A stretch of 52,756 nucleotides of DNA from Actinacidiphila glaucinigra (GCF_900188405.1 NZ_FZOF01000042.1:1-52756); one strand, 5' to 3'. Shown: positions 1 through 8,465, counted from the first letter of the stretch. Notes: a model not told the origin generated them from the letters alone. Translations and numbers: made by a program.

Positions 1-105
1 GCGGAGACGTGGGGCGGCGCGGAGACGTGGGGCGGCGCGGAGACGTGGGGCGGCGCGGAGACGTGGGGCGGCGCGGAGACGTGGGGCGCGGAGGCGTGGG
101 GCGGC
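1..105. repeat. 18-bp tandem repeat, about six copies, cut by window start
   Basis: The unit GCGGAGACGTGGGGCGGC repeats four times exactly from base 1 to 72. It is followed by a copy that loses its last three bases (73-87) and a copy with one substitution (88-105). The array begins at the window edge, so its true copy number is unknown. It lies about 215 bp upstream of the first gene. It can be read as a repeated Gly-Arg-Arg-Gly-Asp-Val peptide in the frame of that gene, but a Shine-Dalgarno start is absent there, and I regard the array as non-coding. Confidence 0.85.
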
Positions 106-280
106 GGTATCGGGCGCGGTGGGGACCAGCTCGGCCGGGGGGTCGCTCCCCCGTTGTCGAAACCGGCGCTCACCCGGTGCCCCCTCACGGCCGCACGGCG
201 GACGGCCCGTTCACGCGATGGACTGCGGCGTCACTCTACTGGGCGCGGCGACGTCACGACGCGTCAGTACGGATCACTTG

Positions 281-300
281 CCCCTACCGCTCGGTAGGGG
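281..300. promoter_or_regulatory. Perfect 9+9 palindrome just upstream of the first CDS
   Basis: CCCCTACCGCTCGGTAGGGG has two 9-base arms separated by CT. It ends 20 bases before the chosen ATG at 321. Its size and position suit a dimeric repressor operator (TetR-like symmetry) or a 5' UTR hairpin. No cognate regulator is identifiable nearby, so the role is inferred from position alone. Confidence 0.5.
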
Positions 301-320
301 CATTCTGGCAAGCTTCGCGC

Positions 321-1523
321 ATGTCTGATCAGGGAGCAGCTCGCACCCGGTACGACCGGGCCACCGCCCACCTCGACGCGCCGGTGGCGATCGTCGATCT
401 GGAGGCGTTCGACGCCAACGCGGACGACCTGGTCCGCAGGGCGGGCGGCAAGCCGATCCGGGTGGCGTCCAAGTCGGTCCGCTGCCGTGCCCTCCTGGAG
501 CGGGTGCTGGAGCGGGACGGCTTCGCGGGCGTCATGTCCTTCACCCTCGCCGAGTCGTTGTGGCTGGCGCGCTCGGGCTTCGACGACGTGCTGCTGGCGT
601 ACCCCTCGGCGGATCGTTCCGCCTACGCGGAGCTGGCCGCGGACCCGAAGCTGGCGGCCGCGGTGACCGTCATGGTCGACGACGTGGCACAGCTCGACCT
701 CGTCGACTCCTCGCGCGCGGGCGGCTCCGAGATCGTCCGGGTCTGCCTGGAGCTGGACACCTCGCTGAAGATGCTGGGGGGCCGGCTCCGCATCGGCGCG
801 CTGCGCTCCCCGCTCCACCAGCCGGAGCAGATGGCGGCGCTGGCCCGGGAGGTGTCCCGGAGGCCCGGCTTCAAGCTGGTGGGGATCATGGCGTACGAGG
901 GCCATGTGGCCGGCGTCGGCGACTCGGTCACCGGCCGGCCGCTGCGCTCGCGAGCGGTGCGGCTGATGCAGGCGGCGGCGCGACGGGAGCTGGCGGCGCG
1001 GCGCGCGGAGGTCGTACGGGCGGTGCGGGAGGTGGCGCCCGGGCTGGAGTTCGTCAACGGCGGCGGCACGGGCAGCGTGCAGAGCACGGCCGCCGAGGAC
1101 GCGGTGACGGAGATCGCCGCCGGGTCGGGCCTGTACGTGCCGCGGCTGTTCGACAACTACACCTCCTTCCGGGGCCGTCCGGCGGCGCTGTTCGCGCAGC
1201 CCGTGGTGCGGCGCCCGGGTGTCGGCGTCGTCACCGTCCTCGGCGGCGGCTATCCGGCCTCGGGCGCGGCCGGCCGGGACCGGCTGCCCGTACCCTTCCT
1301 GCCGCAAGGGCTGCGCTACGACCCCCAGGAGGGGCCGGGCGAGGTGCAGACGCCGCTGATCGGGACGGCCGCCGACGATCTGCTGATCGGCGACAAGGTG
1401 TGGTTCCGGCACGCCAAGGCGGGCGAGCTGTGCGAGCGCTTCGACACGCTGCAGCTGGTCGAGGGCGACCGGGTGGTGCGGGCGGTGCCGACCTACCGCG
1501 GCGAGGGCAGGACGTTCCTCTGA
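321..1523 (+). CDS. Amino acid deaminase/aldolase, alanine racemase N-terminal fold
   Basis: This is a 400-residue PLP-dependent fold-type III enzyme, like D-threonine aldolases and D-serine dehydratases. The N-terminal barrel begins with PVAIVDLEAFDANADDLVRR and reaches the likely PLP lysine in RVASKSVRC (about residue 55). A middle motif, GIMAYEGHVAG, and the glycine-rich VNGGGTGS segment fit phosphate binding. The C-terminal domain has KVWFRHAKAGELCERFD, which resembles the metal-binding region of D-threonine aldolases. An open frame extends upstream to base 9, but I start at ATG 321 because similarity-like sequence begins there and the upstream part is repeat DNA. The substrate cannot be told from sequence. 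The gene ends at a hairpin shared with the convergent DUF2510 gene. Confidence 0.85.
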   Translation: MSDQGAARTRYDRATAHLDAPVAIVDLEAFDANADDLVRRAGGKPIRVASKSVRCRALLERVLERDGFAGVMSFTLAESLWLARSGFDDVLLAYPSADRSAYAELAADPKLAAAVTVMVDDVAQLDLVDSSRAGGSEIVRVCLELDTSLKMLGGRLRIGALRSPLHQPEQMAALAREVSRRPGFKLVGIMAYEGHVAGVGDSVTGRPLRSRAVRLMQAAARRELAARRAEVVRAVREVAPGLEFVNGGGTGSVQSTAAEDAVTEIAAGSGLYVPRLFDNYTSFRGRPAALFAQPVVRRPGVGVVTVLGGGYPASGAAGRDRLPVPFLPQGLRYDPQEGPGEVQTPLIGTAADDLLIGDKVWFRHAKAGELCERFDTLQLVEGDRVVRAVPTYRGEGRTFL

Positions 1524-1530
1524 CGCGCGG

Positions 1531-1562
1531 ACGCCCCGGCCGGACGGACCGGACCGGGGCGC
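1531..1562. terminator. Bidirectional hairpin between convergent genes
   Basis: CGCCCCGG (1532-1539) pairs with CCGGGGCG (1554-1561), and an inner CCGG/CCGG extends the stem with one bulged base. It sits between the stop at 1523 and the convergent stop at 1582. There is no U-run, as is usual in Streptomyces. Confidence 0.6.
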
Positions 1563-1581
1563 CCGCCTGCGGGGACGGGGG

Positions 1582-2526
1582 TCACACGCCGGTGCCGCCA
1601 CCGGAGCCCGCGGCCTTGATGCCCTTGGTGATCTCGTCCATCACGGCGAGGCCGGGCGCCTTGGGGTTGATGTCGAAGCCGTAGCGGACCAGGACGAGCC
1701 TGTCGGGGTCCGACGGCGAGGGGAACACCAGCGACTGGACGTAGCCGTCGTCGCCCCTCTCCGTGACGACCTTCCAGCGCACCAGGTAGCCCTGCTCGCC
1801 GGCGACCGTGACCTTCTGCGACAGCAGCTGCGTGTGCGAGGTGATGTCGCCGTAGATCTTGCCGCCGTAGGCCCCCTCGGCGTTGCCGGAGATGTCCTCC
1901 TTGGCCGCGGCCTCGGCGGTGGTGGACTTCAGCTTCACCGACGCGGCGGGCATCGAGAAGACGCCGCCGCGCAGGCACTTGCTCGAGGCGTCGCCGGGGC
2001 AGGCGTACTCGCCCACGGTGAGCTCCGCGAGCCCGTACCGGCTGGTGTCTCCGGTCCAGCCGTCGGGCACCGGCAGGCTGACGCCGTCGACGGCGTCCAG
2101 GGCGAAGCCGGGCTCGCTCTTGGGCAGGTTCGGCGGGCCATCGCCGTCCGGGCCCCCGTCCTCCGGGCTCTGCCCGGGGGCCGTGAGGGACGGCGCGGGC
2201 CGGGCCGAGTCCGCGCTGCCGCCGCCGCCCTTGCCGAGGGCGACGACACCTCCGACCACCGCACCGGCCACCACGACCGCGGCTATGACGGCGATCGCTA
2301 TCAGACCGCCGCGTGCCTTGCGGGGAGCCGCGGGGAACGCGCCGGGGTGGGCGGGGTACTGCGGGTAGCCCGGCGCCCCCGGCCCGGCGCCGAACGCCGG
2401 GGCGGGGGGTGGAGCGGTGCGGGTGTACTCGGTCCACTCGGTCCCGTCCCACCAGCGCTCCAGAGCGGGCCCGTTGCCTGTCTGCCCGGGTTCTGGGTAC
2501 CAGCCGGGCGGGGTCGTCATGGTCAC
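1582..2526 (-). CDS. DUF2510 domain-containing membrane protein
   Basis: This protein has 314 residues. The N-terminus carries the DUF2510 signature PPGWYPEPG followed by WWDGTEWTEYTR (about residues 6-36). A proline/alanine-rich linker follows, then one hydrophobic helix near residues 72-96, then an extracytoplasmic domain of about 200 residues that I do not recognise. This layout suggests a membrane-anchored protein with its DUF2510 motif in the cytoplasm. Two starts are possible, GTG at 2526 and ATG at 2520. An AGGGTGG site lies 5 and 11 bases upstream of them respectively, so the choice is open. A perfect 16-bp palindrome lies directly upstream. The function is unknown. Confidence 0.8.
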   Translation of the reverse strand: MTMTTPPGWYPEPGQTGNGPALERWWDGTEWTEYTRTAPPPAPAFGAGPGAPGYPQYPAHPGAFPAAPRKARGGLIAIAVIAAVVVAGAVVGGVVALGKGGGGSADSARPAPSLTAPGQSPEDGGPDGDGPPNLPKSEPGFALDAVDGVSLPVPDGWTGDTSRYGLAELTVGEYACPGDASSKCLRGGVFSMPAASVKLKSTTAEAAAKEDISGNAEGAYGGKIYGDITSHTQLLSQKVTVAGEQGYLVRWKVVTERGDDGYVQSLVFPSPSDPDRLVLVRYGFDINPKAPGLAVMDEITKGIKAAGSGGGTGV

Positions 2527-2536
2527 GGCGCCACCC

Positions 2537-2552
2537 TAAGGCCCGGGCCTTA
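2537..2552. promoter_or_regulatory. 16-bp perfect palindrome upstream of DUF2510 gene
   Basis: TAAGGCCCGGGCCTTA is completely symmetric and lies 11 bp before the GTG start, adjacent to the ribosome binding site. It is also 22 bp beyond the end of the upstream SDR gene on the same strand. It could be an operator, or a compact terminator for the SDR transcript that also masks the next start. Confidence 0.4.
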
Positions 2553-2573
2553 AGATTCCCGTCAGTCGTCCGG

Positions 2574-3362
2574 TCACAGAGGGGTCACGTACGCCCCCGC
2601 GATACCCCCGTCCACCAGGAACTCCGCCCCTGTGATGAAGGACGCGTCGTCGCTGGCGAGGAAGGCGACGGCCGCGGCGATCTCCTCCGCCTCCGCGAAG
2701 CGGCCCACCGGGATGTGCACCAGGCGGCGCGCGGCGCGCTCCGGGTCCTTCGCGAACAGCTCCCGCAGCAGCGGGGTGTTGACCGGCCCCGGGCACAGCG
2801 CATTGACCCGGATGCCCTCCCGGGCGAACTGCACCCCCAGCTCGCGGGACATCGCCAGCACGCCGCCCTTGGACGCGGTGTACGAGATCTGCGAGGTCGC
2901 CGCGCCCATGACGGCGACGAAGCTCGCGGTGTTGATGATCGAGCCCTTGCCCTGGCGCTGCATATAGGGCAGCGCCGCCTTGCAGCACAGGTACACCGAG
3001 GTGAGGTTCACCTCCTGCACGCGGCGCCAGGCGTCGATGCCGGTGGTGAGGATCGAGTCGTCGTCCGGGGGCGAGATGCCCGCGTTGTTGAAGGCGACGT
3101 CGACCGAGCCGTAGGTGTCGTACGCCGCCTTGAACAGCGCCTCCACCTGCCCCGCGTCGGTCACGTCGGCCTCGACGAACAGCCCGCCGGTCTCCTCGGC
3201 GGCCGCCTTGCCCGCGGCCTCGTCGATGTCCGCGCACACGACGTTCGCGCCCTCGGAGGCGAGCCGGCGGGCCGAGGCGAGCCCGATGCCGCTGCCGGCG
3301 CCGGTGACCACCGCCGTCCGGCCCACCAGGCGGCGGCACACCACTGCTTCTGCTTGCGTCAT
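2574..3362 (-). CDS. Short-chain dehydrogenase/reductase (SDR)
   Basis: This classical SDR has 262 residues from the chosen start. The cofactor motif TGAGSGIG lies near the N-terminus, followed by ADI after beta-strand 2 and the NNAG motif. The catalytic Tyr and Lys are in SYTASKGG. The C-terminal FLVDGG is typical. I chose ATG 3362, with GGAGGA 12 bases upstream, over GTG 3374, which would sit directly against that site. The ribosome binding site lies inside the end of the aldehyde dehydrogenase gene, so the two are co-transcribed and probably coupled. It most likely oxidises or reduces an intermediate of the glnA4-linked amine pathway, but the substrate is an inference from context. Confidence 0.88.
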   Translation of the reverse strand: MTQAEAVVCRRLVGRTAVVTGAGSGIGLASARRLASEGANVVCADIDEAAGKAAAEETGGLFVEADVTDAGQVEALFKAAYDTYGSVDVAFNNAGISPPDDDSILTTGIDAWRRVQEVNLTSVYLCCKAALPYMQRQGKGSIINTASFVAVMGAATSQISYTASKGGVLAMSRELGVQFAREGIRVNALCPGPVNTPLLRELFAKDPERAARRLVHIPVGRFAEAEEIAAAVAFLASDDASFITGAEFLVDGGIAGAYVTPL

Positions 3363-3370
3363 TGCCGGGA

Positions 3371-4756
3371 TCACTCCTCCGTGCTGATGAAGACGTTCTT
3401 GGTCTCGGTGAAGGCGGCCAGCGCGTCCGGGCCGAGCTCGCGCCCGAGCCCCGACTGCTTGAACCCGCCGAACGGTGTCCAGTAGCGCACCGAGCTGTGG
3501 GAGTTGACCGACAGGTTGCCGGCGGCGGTGCCCCGGGCCAGCCGCAGGGCGCGGCCGACGTCCCGGGTCCAGATCGAGCCGGACAGGCCGTACGGGGTGG
3601 CGTTGGCCAGGCGCAGCGCGTCGGCCTCGTCCTCGAAGGGCAGGACGACGGCGACCGGGCCGAAGACCTCCTCCACCGCGACGCGCTCGGCCGGGCCGGC
3701 GGGGGTCAGCACGGTCGGCGGGTACCAGAAGCCCTTGCCCTCCGGGGCCGTGCCGCGGATCGCGACGGGCGCGTCGGGGGCCACGTACGAGCGGACGCGG
3801 TCGCGCTGCGCGGCGGAGATCAGCGGGCCCATGTCGGTGGCCGGATCGGCGGGGTCGCCCACGCCGACGGCCAGGACGGCCGGCTCCAGCAGTTCCATGA
3901 AGCGGTCGTACACCTGCCGCTGCACCAGGACGCGGGTGCGGGCGCAGCAGTCCTGCCCGGCGTTGTCGAGGAAGGCCATCGGCGCCGTCGCCGCGGCCTT
4001 CTCCAGGTCCGCGTCGGCGAAGACGATGTTCGGCGACTTGCCGCCGAGCTCCAGGGTGACCCGCTTGAGCGTGCCGGCGCAGGTGGCCATGATCTGCTTG
4101 CCGACGCGGGTCGACCCGGTGAAGACGATCTTCGCCACGCCCGGGTGCTCGACCAGGGCGGCCCCCGCGACCGGGCCCTCGCCCGGCAGCACCTGGAAGA
4201 GGTGCTCGGGCAGCCCCGCCTCCAGCGCCAGGTCCGCCAGGCGCAGCGCGGTCAGCGGGGTGGTCTCGGCGGGCTTGAGGATCACCGCGTTGCCCGCCGC
4301 GAGCGCCGGGGCGGCCCCCCAGGCCGCGATGGGCATGGGGAAGTTCCAGGGCGCGATGACGCCGACGACGCCGAGCGGTTCCAGGAAGGTGATGTCGATA
4401 CCCCCGGGCACCGGGATCTGCCGGCCGCTGAGCCGTTCGACACCGCCCGCGGCGTAGTCGAGCAGGTCGCGGACGTTGCCGGCCTCCCAGCGGGCGTTGC
4501 CCGCGGTGTGCCCGGCCTCGCGCACCTCCAGGGCGGCGAGTTCGTCGGCGTGGGCGTCGACGGCGGACGCGAAGCGGCGCAGCAGCCGCGCCCGGTCGGC
4601 CGGGGCCAGGGCCGCCCAGGCGGTCTGGGCGCGGGCCGCCCGGGAGACGGCGGCGTCGACGTCCTCCCGGCCCGCCGCGGGAACGGTGGCGATCACCTCC
4701 TCGGTGGCCGGGTTGAGCACGTCCAGCGCTTCGAGCGGTTCGGGTGCTTCGGGCAC
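3371..4756 (-). CDS. NAD(P)-dependent aldehyde dehydrogenase
   Basis: The protein has 461 residues, close to the family norm. PWNFPMPIAAW, then GNAVILKPAE in the cofactor site, then FTGSTRVGKQI precede the catalytic Glu in ELGGKSPN. The catalytic Cys region reads NAGQDCCARTR, and EEVFGPV and GFKQSGLGRE follow as expected. Start GTG 4756 is chosen because GAGG lies six bases upstream. GTG 4768, which overlaps the glnA4 stop as ATGTGA, is less well placed. It follows glnA4 with nine bases between stop and start, so the genes form an operon. In gamma-glutamylation routes this enzyme type oxidises the gamma-glutamyl aldehyde to the acid, which fits here. Confidence 0.92.
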   Translation of the reverse strand: MPEAPEPLEALDVLNPATEEVIATVPAAGREDVDAAVSRAARAQTAWAALAPADRARLLRRFASAVDAHADELAALEVREAGHTAGNARWEAGNVRDLLDYAAGGVERLSGRQIPVPGGIDITFLEPLGVVGVIAPWNFPMPIAAWGAAPALAAGNAVILKPAETTPLTALRLADLALEAGLPEHLFQVLPGEGPVAGAALVEHPGVAKIVFTGSTRVGKQIMATCAGTLKRVTLELGGKSPNIVFADADLEKAAATAPMAFLDNAGQDCCARTRVLVQRQVYDRFMELLEPAVLAVGVGDPADPATDMGPLISAAQRDRVRSYVAPDAPVAIRGTAPEGKGFWYPPTVLTPAGPAERVAVEEVFGPVAVVLPFEDEADALRLANATPYGLSGSIWTRDVGRALRLARGTAAGNLSVNSHSSVRYWTPFGGFKQSGLGRELGPDALAAFTETKNVFISTEE

Positions 4757-4764
4757 TCGCTGCC

Positions 4765-6141
4765 TCACATGCGTTCGAAGGAGCGGTAGCGCTCCCAGTC
4801 GGTCACGGCGGTGTCGTACGCGTCCTGTTCGACGCGGGCCATGTTCAGGTAGTGCTCGACGACCTCGTCGCCGAAGGCCGCGCGGGCGATGGGGCTGGCC
4901 TCCCACAACTCGGCGGCCTCGCGGAGCGTGGCCGGCACGTGCGTCACGCCGTCGCTGACGTAGGCGTTGCCGGTGACGGGCTCGGGGAGGGTGAGCTTCT
5001 GCTCCACGCCGTGCAGACCGGCGGCGATCATCCCTGCGACGGCGAGGTAGGGGTTGACGTCGCCGCCCGGCACCCGGTTCTCCAGCCGTAGCGCCGACGG
5101 GGTGTGCCCGACCACGCGCAGCGCGCAGGTGCGGTTGTCCGGGCCCCAGGCGACGGCGGTGGGGGCGAAGGAACCGGGCCGGAACCGCTTGTAGGAGTTG
5201 ATGTTGGGCGCGTACAGCAGGGAGAAGTCGCGCAGCGCGGCGAGCTGCCCGGCCAGGAAGTGCCGCATCGTCTCCGACATGCCGCCCGGCTCGTCGCCCG
5301 CGAAGACCGGCTGCCCGTCCTCGTCGCGCAGCGAGAGGTGGATGTGGCAGGAGTTGCCCTCGCGTTCGTTGTACTTCGCCATGAACGTCAGGGAGTAGCC
5401 CTCCTGCGCGGCGATCGACTTGGCGCCGGTCTTGTAGACGCTGTGCTGGTCGCAGGTGACCAGGGCCTCGTCGTAGCGGAAGGCGATCTCGTGCTGGCCG
5501 AGGTTGCACTCGCCCTTGGCGGACTCCACGCGCATCCCGGCGGCGCCCATCTCGTTGCGGATGCGGCGCAGCAGCGGCTCGACGCGGCCGGTGCCGAGCA
5601 GGGAGTAGTCGACGTTGTACTGGTTGGCGGGGGTCAGGTCGCGGTAGCCGTTCGTCCACGCCTGCTCGTAGGTGTCCTTGAAGACGATGAACTCCAGCTC
5701 GGTACCGGCGTACGCCGACCAGCCGCGCTCGGCGAGCCGCTCGGTCTGGCGGCGCAGGATCTGCCGGGGCGAAGGGGCGACCGGCGTCGAGCCGTGGTCG
5801 AGCAGCCGCAGGTCGGCGATGACGAGCGCGGTGGCGGCGTCCCAGGCGGTGATCCGCAGGGTGCCGAGGTCGGGGTGCATGGCGAAGTCGCCGTAGCCCC
5901 GTTCCCAGGAGGACAGGGCGTAGCCGTCCACGGTGTTCATGTCGGCGTCGACGGCGAGCAGGTAGTTGCAGCCCTCGGTGCCGTGCTCCAGGACGTCGTC
6001 GAGGAAGTGCCGGGCGGCGAAGCGCTTGCCCTGGAGGCGCCCCTGCATGTCGGTGAAGGCGACGACCACGGTGTCGATCTCCCCCGAGTCGACACGTCGT
6101 CGCAGGTCGTCGGTGCTGAGCGGGGCTGTTCGGTGCACCAC
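4765..6141 (-). CDS. glnA4: Glutamine synthetase-like enzyme, probable gamma-glutamylethanolamide synthetase
   Basis: The protein has 458 residues with full glutamine synthetase architecture. A beta-grasp N-terminus starting MVHRTAPLSTDD leads to the catalytic domain, with YAGTELEFIVF, CNLGQHEIAFRY, GNSCHIHLSL, PGSFAPTAVAWGPDNRTCALRV and the ENRVPGGDVNPYLAVA segment. It lacks the adenylylation-loop Tyr context of GlnA. Its place beside an aldehyde dehydrogenase and a glutamyl hydrolase matches S. coelicolor SCO1613 (GlnA4), reported to gamma-glutamylate ethanolamine rather than ammonia. That assignment rests on synteny, and a polyamine or monoamine substrate is the alternative. GTG 6141 has AGGAGAGG nine bases upstream. 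I see no room for a regulator gene next to it. Confidence 0.85.
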   Translation of the reverse strand: MVHRTAPLSTDDLRRRVDSGEIDTVVVAFTDMQGRLQGKRFAARHFLDDVLEHGTEGCNYLLAVDADMNTVDGYALSSWERGYGDFAMHPDLGTLRITAWDAATALVIADLRLLDHGSTPVAPSPRQILRRQTERLAERGWSAYAGTELEFIVFKDTYEQAWTNGYRDLTPANQYNVDYSLLGTGRVEPLLRRIRNEMGAAGMRVESAKGECNLGQHEIAFRYDEALVTCDQHSVYKTGAKSIAAQEGYSLTFMAKYNEREGNSCHIHLSLRDEDGQPVFAGDEPGGMSETMRHFLAGQLAALRDFSLLYAPNINSYKRFRPGSFAPTAVAWGPDNRTCALRVVGHTPSALRLENRVPGGDVNPYLAVAGMIAAGLHGVEQKLTLPEPVTGNAYVSDGVTHVPATLREAAELWEASPIARAAFGDEVVEHYLNMARVEQDAYDTAVTDWERYRSFERM

Positions 6142-6246
6142 GGGTGATCACCTCTCCTACCGTCCGACAGGTGATCCAAAAGTACGGGCCCGGGGCTCAG
6201 TTGGGTACGGTGCAAGAAGAAATCCGCGCGTCGCAGGGAGGCTCCC
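6142..6246. promoter_or_regulatory. Divergent promoter region glnA4 / glutamyl hydrolase
   Basis: These 105 bases separate two divergent genes of one pathway. GGTGATCACC (6143-6152) is a perfect 10-bp palindrome overlapping the glnA4 ribosome binding region, and GGTGATC recurs at 6171-6177. Both would allow joint control by one regulator. No -10 or -35 element is clear. Confidence 0.45.
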
Positions 6247-6942
6247 GTGGCCCGTCCGCTGATCGGTGTCAGCACCTACTGGGTCGGCTCGGCCCGCTGG
6301 GGCGGCTGGGACCTGCCCTCCGCCCTGCTCCCCGCCGGGTACCCGCTGCTCGTACGGCGCTCCGGCGGCCTGGCCGCGCTGCTCCCGCCGGACGACCCCG
6401 CCCACGCCGCGGACGCCGTGGCCCGCCTCGACGGGCTGGTGATCGCGGGCGGCCCGGACGTGGAGCCCGCCCGGTACGGCGCCGAGCCCGACCCGCGCAC
6501 GGACCCGCCCGCGCGGGAGCGCGACGCCTGGGAACTCGCCCTCATCGACGCCGCCCTCGCCGCCGGGGTGCCCCTGCTCGGCATCTGCCGCGGCATGCAA
6601 CTCCTCAACGTCGCCCTCGGCGGCACCCTCGCCCAGCACATCGACGGCCACCGCGGCCCCCGGGTGGGCGTGTTCGGCCGCCACACCGTCAAGCCGGTCC
6701 CCGGCACGCGCTACGCGGAGGCGGTGCCGGAGGCCACGACCGTGCCCACCTACCACCACCAGGCGGTGGACGCCCTCGGCCGCGGGCTGGTGATCGGCGC
6801 CGAGGCCGAGGACGGCACGCCGGAGGCCGTGGAGCTGCCGGGCGACCGCTTCGTGCTGGGGGTGCAGTGGCATCCCGAGATGGACGAGGACGAACGGGTG
6901 ATGCGGGCCCTGATCGCCGCGGCGGTCAGAGCTGCAGCTTGA
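6247..6942 (+). CDS. Gamma-glutamyl hydrolase, class I glutamine amidotransferase (PuuD-like)
   Basis: This protein of 231 residues is a C26 peptidase/class I amidotransferase. The nucleophile Cys114 lies in GICRGMQLL, and His209 and Glu211 are in VQWHPEMDED. The early motif GLVIAGGPDVEP helps form the oxyanion pocket. The start GTG 6247 has GGGAGG five bases upstream. PuuD-type enzymes release glutamate from gamma-glutamylated acids, the last step of the route begun by the glutamine synthetase-like enzyme encoded divergently. The 3' end overlaps the convergent acetyltransferase gene by 17 bp. Confidence 0.9.
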   Translation: MARPLIGVSTYWVGSARWGGWDLPSALLPAGYPLLVRRSGGLAALLPPDDPAHAADAVARLDGLVIAGGPDVEPARYGAEPDPRTDPPARERDAWELALIDAALAAGVPLLGICRGMQLLNVALGGTLAQHIDGHRGPRVGVFGRHTVKPVPGTRYAEAVPEATTVPTYHHQAVDALGRGLVIGAEAEDGTPEAVELPGDRFVLGVQWHPEMDEDERVMRALIAAAVRAAA

Positions 6943-7378
6943 AGCCGACGTGCGAGGCGGTGAAGCCGAGGCGCTCGTAGAAGCGGTGCGCGTCGGTGCG
7001 CGCCCGGTCCGAGGTGAGCTGCACCAGCGTGCACCCCAGGCGGCGGGACTCCTCGACCGCCCACTCGATCAGCTGCGTGCCCAGGCCGCCGCCACGGGCG
7101 TCGCGGTGCACGCGCACCGCCTCGATGACCGAGCGCGTCGCCCCGCGCCGTGACAGCCCCGGTATGACCGACAACTGCAGCACCCCGACGAGCGCGCCGT
7201 CCCGCTCGGCGACGACCACGTGCTGCCCGGGGTCGGCGGCGACGCGCTCGTACGCCGCGTAGTACGGCTCCAGGTCGTCCGGGGTCTCTCGGCCCCGGCC
7301 GAGCCCGTCGTCGGCGAACATGGCGACGACGTCGGGGATGTCGGTGCGGGTGACGGGGCGGAAGTGGAGGTCGCTCAT
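6926..7378 (-). CDS. GNAT-family N-acetyltransferase
   Basis: This is a single GNAT domain of 150 residues. It starts MSDLHFRPVTRTDIPDVVAMF, and the acetyl-CoA binding segment VHRDARGGGLGTQLIEWAVE is followed by FYERLGFTASHVGFKL at the C-terminus. ATG 7378 overlaps the stop of the upstream kinase gene as ATGA, so translation is coupled. The substrate is unknown. Confidence 0.88.
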   Translation of the reverse strand: MSDLHFRPVTRTDIPDVVAMFADDGLGRGRETPDDLEPYYAAYERVAADPGQHVVVAERDGALVGVLQLSVIPGLSRRGATRSVIEAVRVHRDARGGGLGTQLIEWAVEESRRLGCTLVQLTSDRARTDAHRFYERLGFTASHVGFKLQL

Positions 7379-8325
7379 GCGTGCAGCGTAGGACGCAGCC
7401 TGGTGCGCAGCCACGACAGGGCCGCCGCCCCCTGCGCCCGTTGGAAGGCGCGCAGTGTGGGCAGCCCCGGGGGCGCCGGGCGGCGGGCGTGGACCAGGAA
7501 CATCCCGGTGAGCGCCGCCAGCGCCGCGTCCACCGCCTCGGGGTGCGCGTCGCGCGCCGGCGGGTGGGCCGCGAAGAGGCCCTCCGGCTCGGGGCCGCCC
7601 TGCATCACGATGCTCGGCAGCATGCAGAGCAGATCGAACCACGGGGTGGACGTGCAGGCCCACGGCCAATCCACGAACACGACCCGGCCGTCCGTGGTCA
7701 GCAGGATGTTGTCCGCCCGCAGATCGCCGTGGGCGAGTGTGTCGCCGGCCACGGCCTGGGGCCAGCCCGACTCCAGGGCGGCGAGGTCGTCCAGATGCGC
7801 CGCCGCCCAGGGATCGAGGCCGCCCAGGTCGTCGGTCCCCGCGTCCCGGTCCGCGGCCAGCTCCGCCCAGCAGCCGAAGCTGCCCGCGAGGCGTTCGGCG
7901 GCCGGGGGCGCGGCGACCGGACTCGGCGTCAGCCGGCCGGCCAGGCCGTCCAGCGCGTCCATGACGCGGCGCAGTTCCTCCGCGTCCCAGGGGTCCGTCG
8001 GGTGACGGCCGGGCACGTCCTCGAAGGCCAGGACGACCCAGCCGTCCTGCTCGAAGGAGTCCAGCAGACGTGGTGCCGGAATGTCCCGGGGCAGGTCGGC
8101 GGCGATCCGGGCCTCGGCCCGGTGGATGTGCGGGGAATCCGGATTCTGCGTCGGGCTCACGGCCTTGACGAAGGCGCGGCGGCCGTCGGTGAGGGTGAGG
8201 CGGGCTGCCACGCCCGGGGAGAAGCCGCCCGTCTGGTCGGCGGCGCGGGCCACGGGGGCGCCCAGGCGTGCCTCCACGGCGGCGGCGAGGTCATGGGGAA
8301 GGGAGGCCCAGGAGGCGCGTGTCAT
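7375..8325 (-). CDS. Aminoglycoside phosphotransferase-family kinase
   Basis: The protein has 316 residues with a protein kinase-like APH fold. The catalytic loop is LAHGDLRADNI and the metal-binding Asp is in FVDWPWA. An N-terminal lobe (residues 1-100) contains FVKAVS with the likely ATP lysine. ATG 8325 fits the family; an open frame extends 12 codons further upstream without a good ribosome binding site. It is coupled to the acetyltransferase downstream. The family includes antibiotic, homoserine and choline kinases, so resistance should not be assumed. Confidence 0.82.
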   Translation of the reverse strand: MTRASWASLPHDLAAAVEARLGAPVARAADQTGGFSPGVAARLTLTDGRRAFVKAVSPTQNPDSPHIHRAEARIAADLPRDIPAPRLLDSFEQDGWVVLAFEDVPGRHPTDPWDAEELRRVMDALDGLAGRLTPSPVAAPPAAERLAGSFGCWAELAADRDAGTDDLGGLDPWAAAHLDDLAALESGWPQAVAGDTLAHGDLRADNILLTTDGRVVFVDWPWACTSTPWFDLLCMLPSIVMQGGPEPEGLFAAHPPARDAHPEAVDAALAALTGMFLVHARRPAPPGLPTLRAFQRAQGAAALSWLRTRLRPTLHA

Positions 8326-8465
8326 CCCCCGAGGGTGGCGGGCTTCGCCCGCGGGGGCCAACGGGTTTTGTCCGTGCGGGTGGGGTGTTGTGTGCGGGTG
8401 GGTGCGCCGGGCTGCCCGGTGGGTGTGTGCGGGTGCGGTGTGGTTGCGGGCCGGGTGCCCCGGGC

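Noticed and set aside
9..320. Upstream extension of the first gene, with a repeated GRRGDV peptide
   Set aside because: No start signal, repeat-derived, and the enzyme family begins at about ATG 321.
7375..8325. Antibiotic resistance phosphotransferase
   Set aside because: Family membership alone does not show resistance, and no resistance-specific motif is visible.
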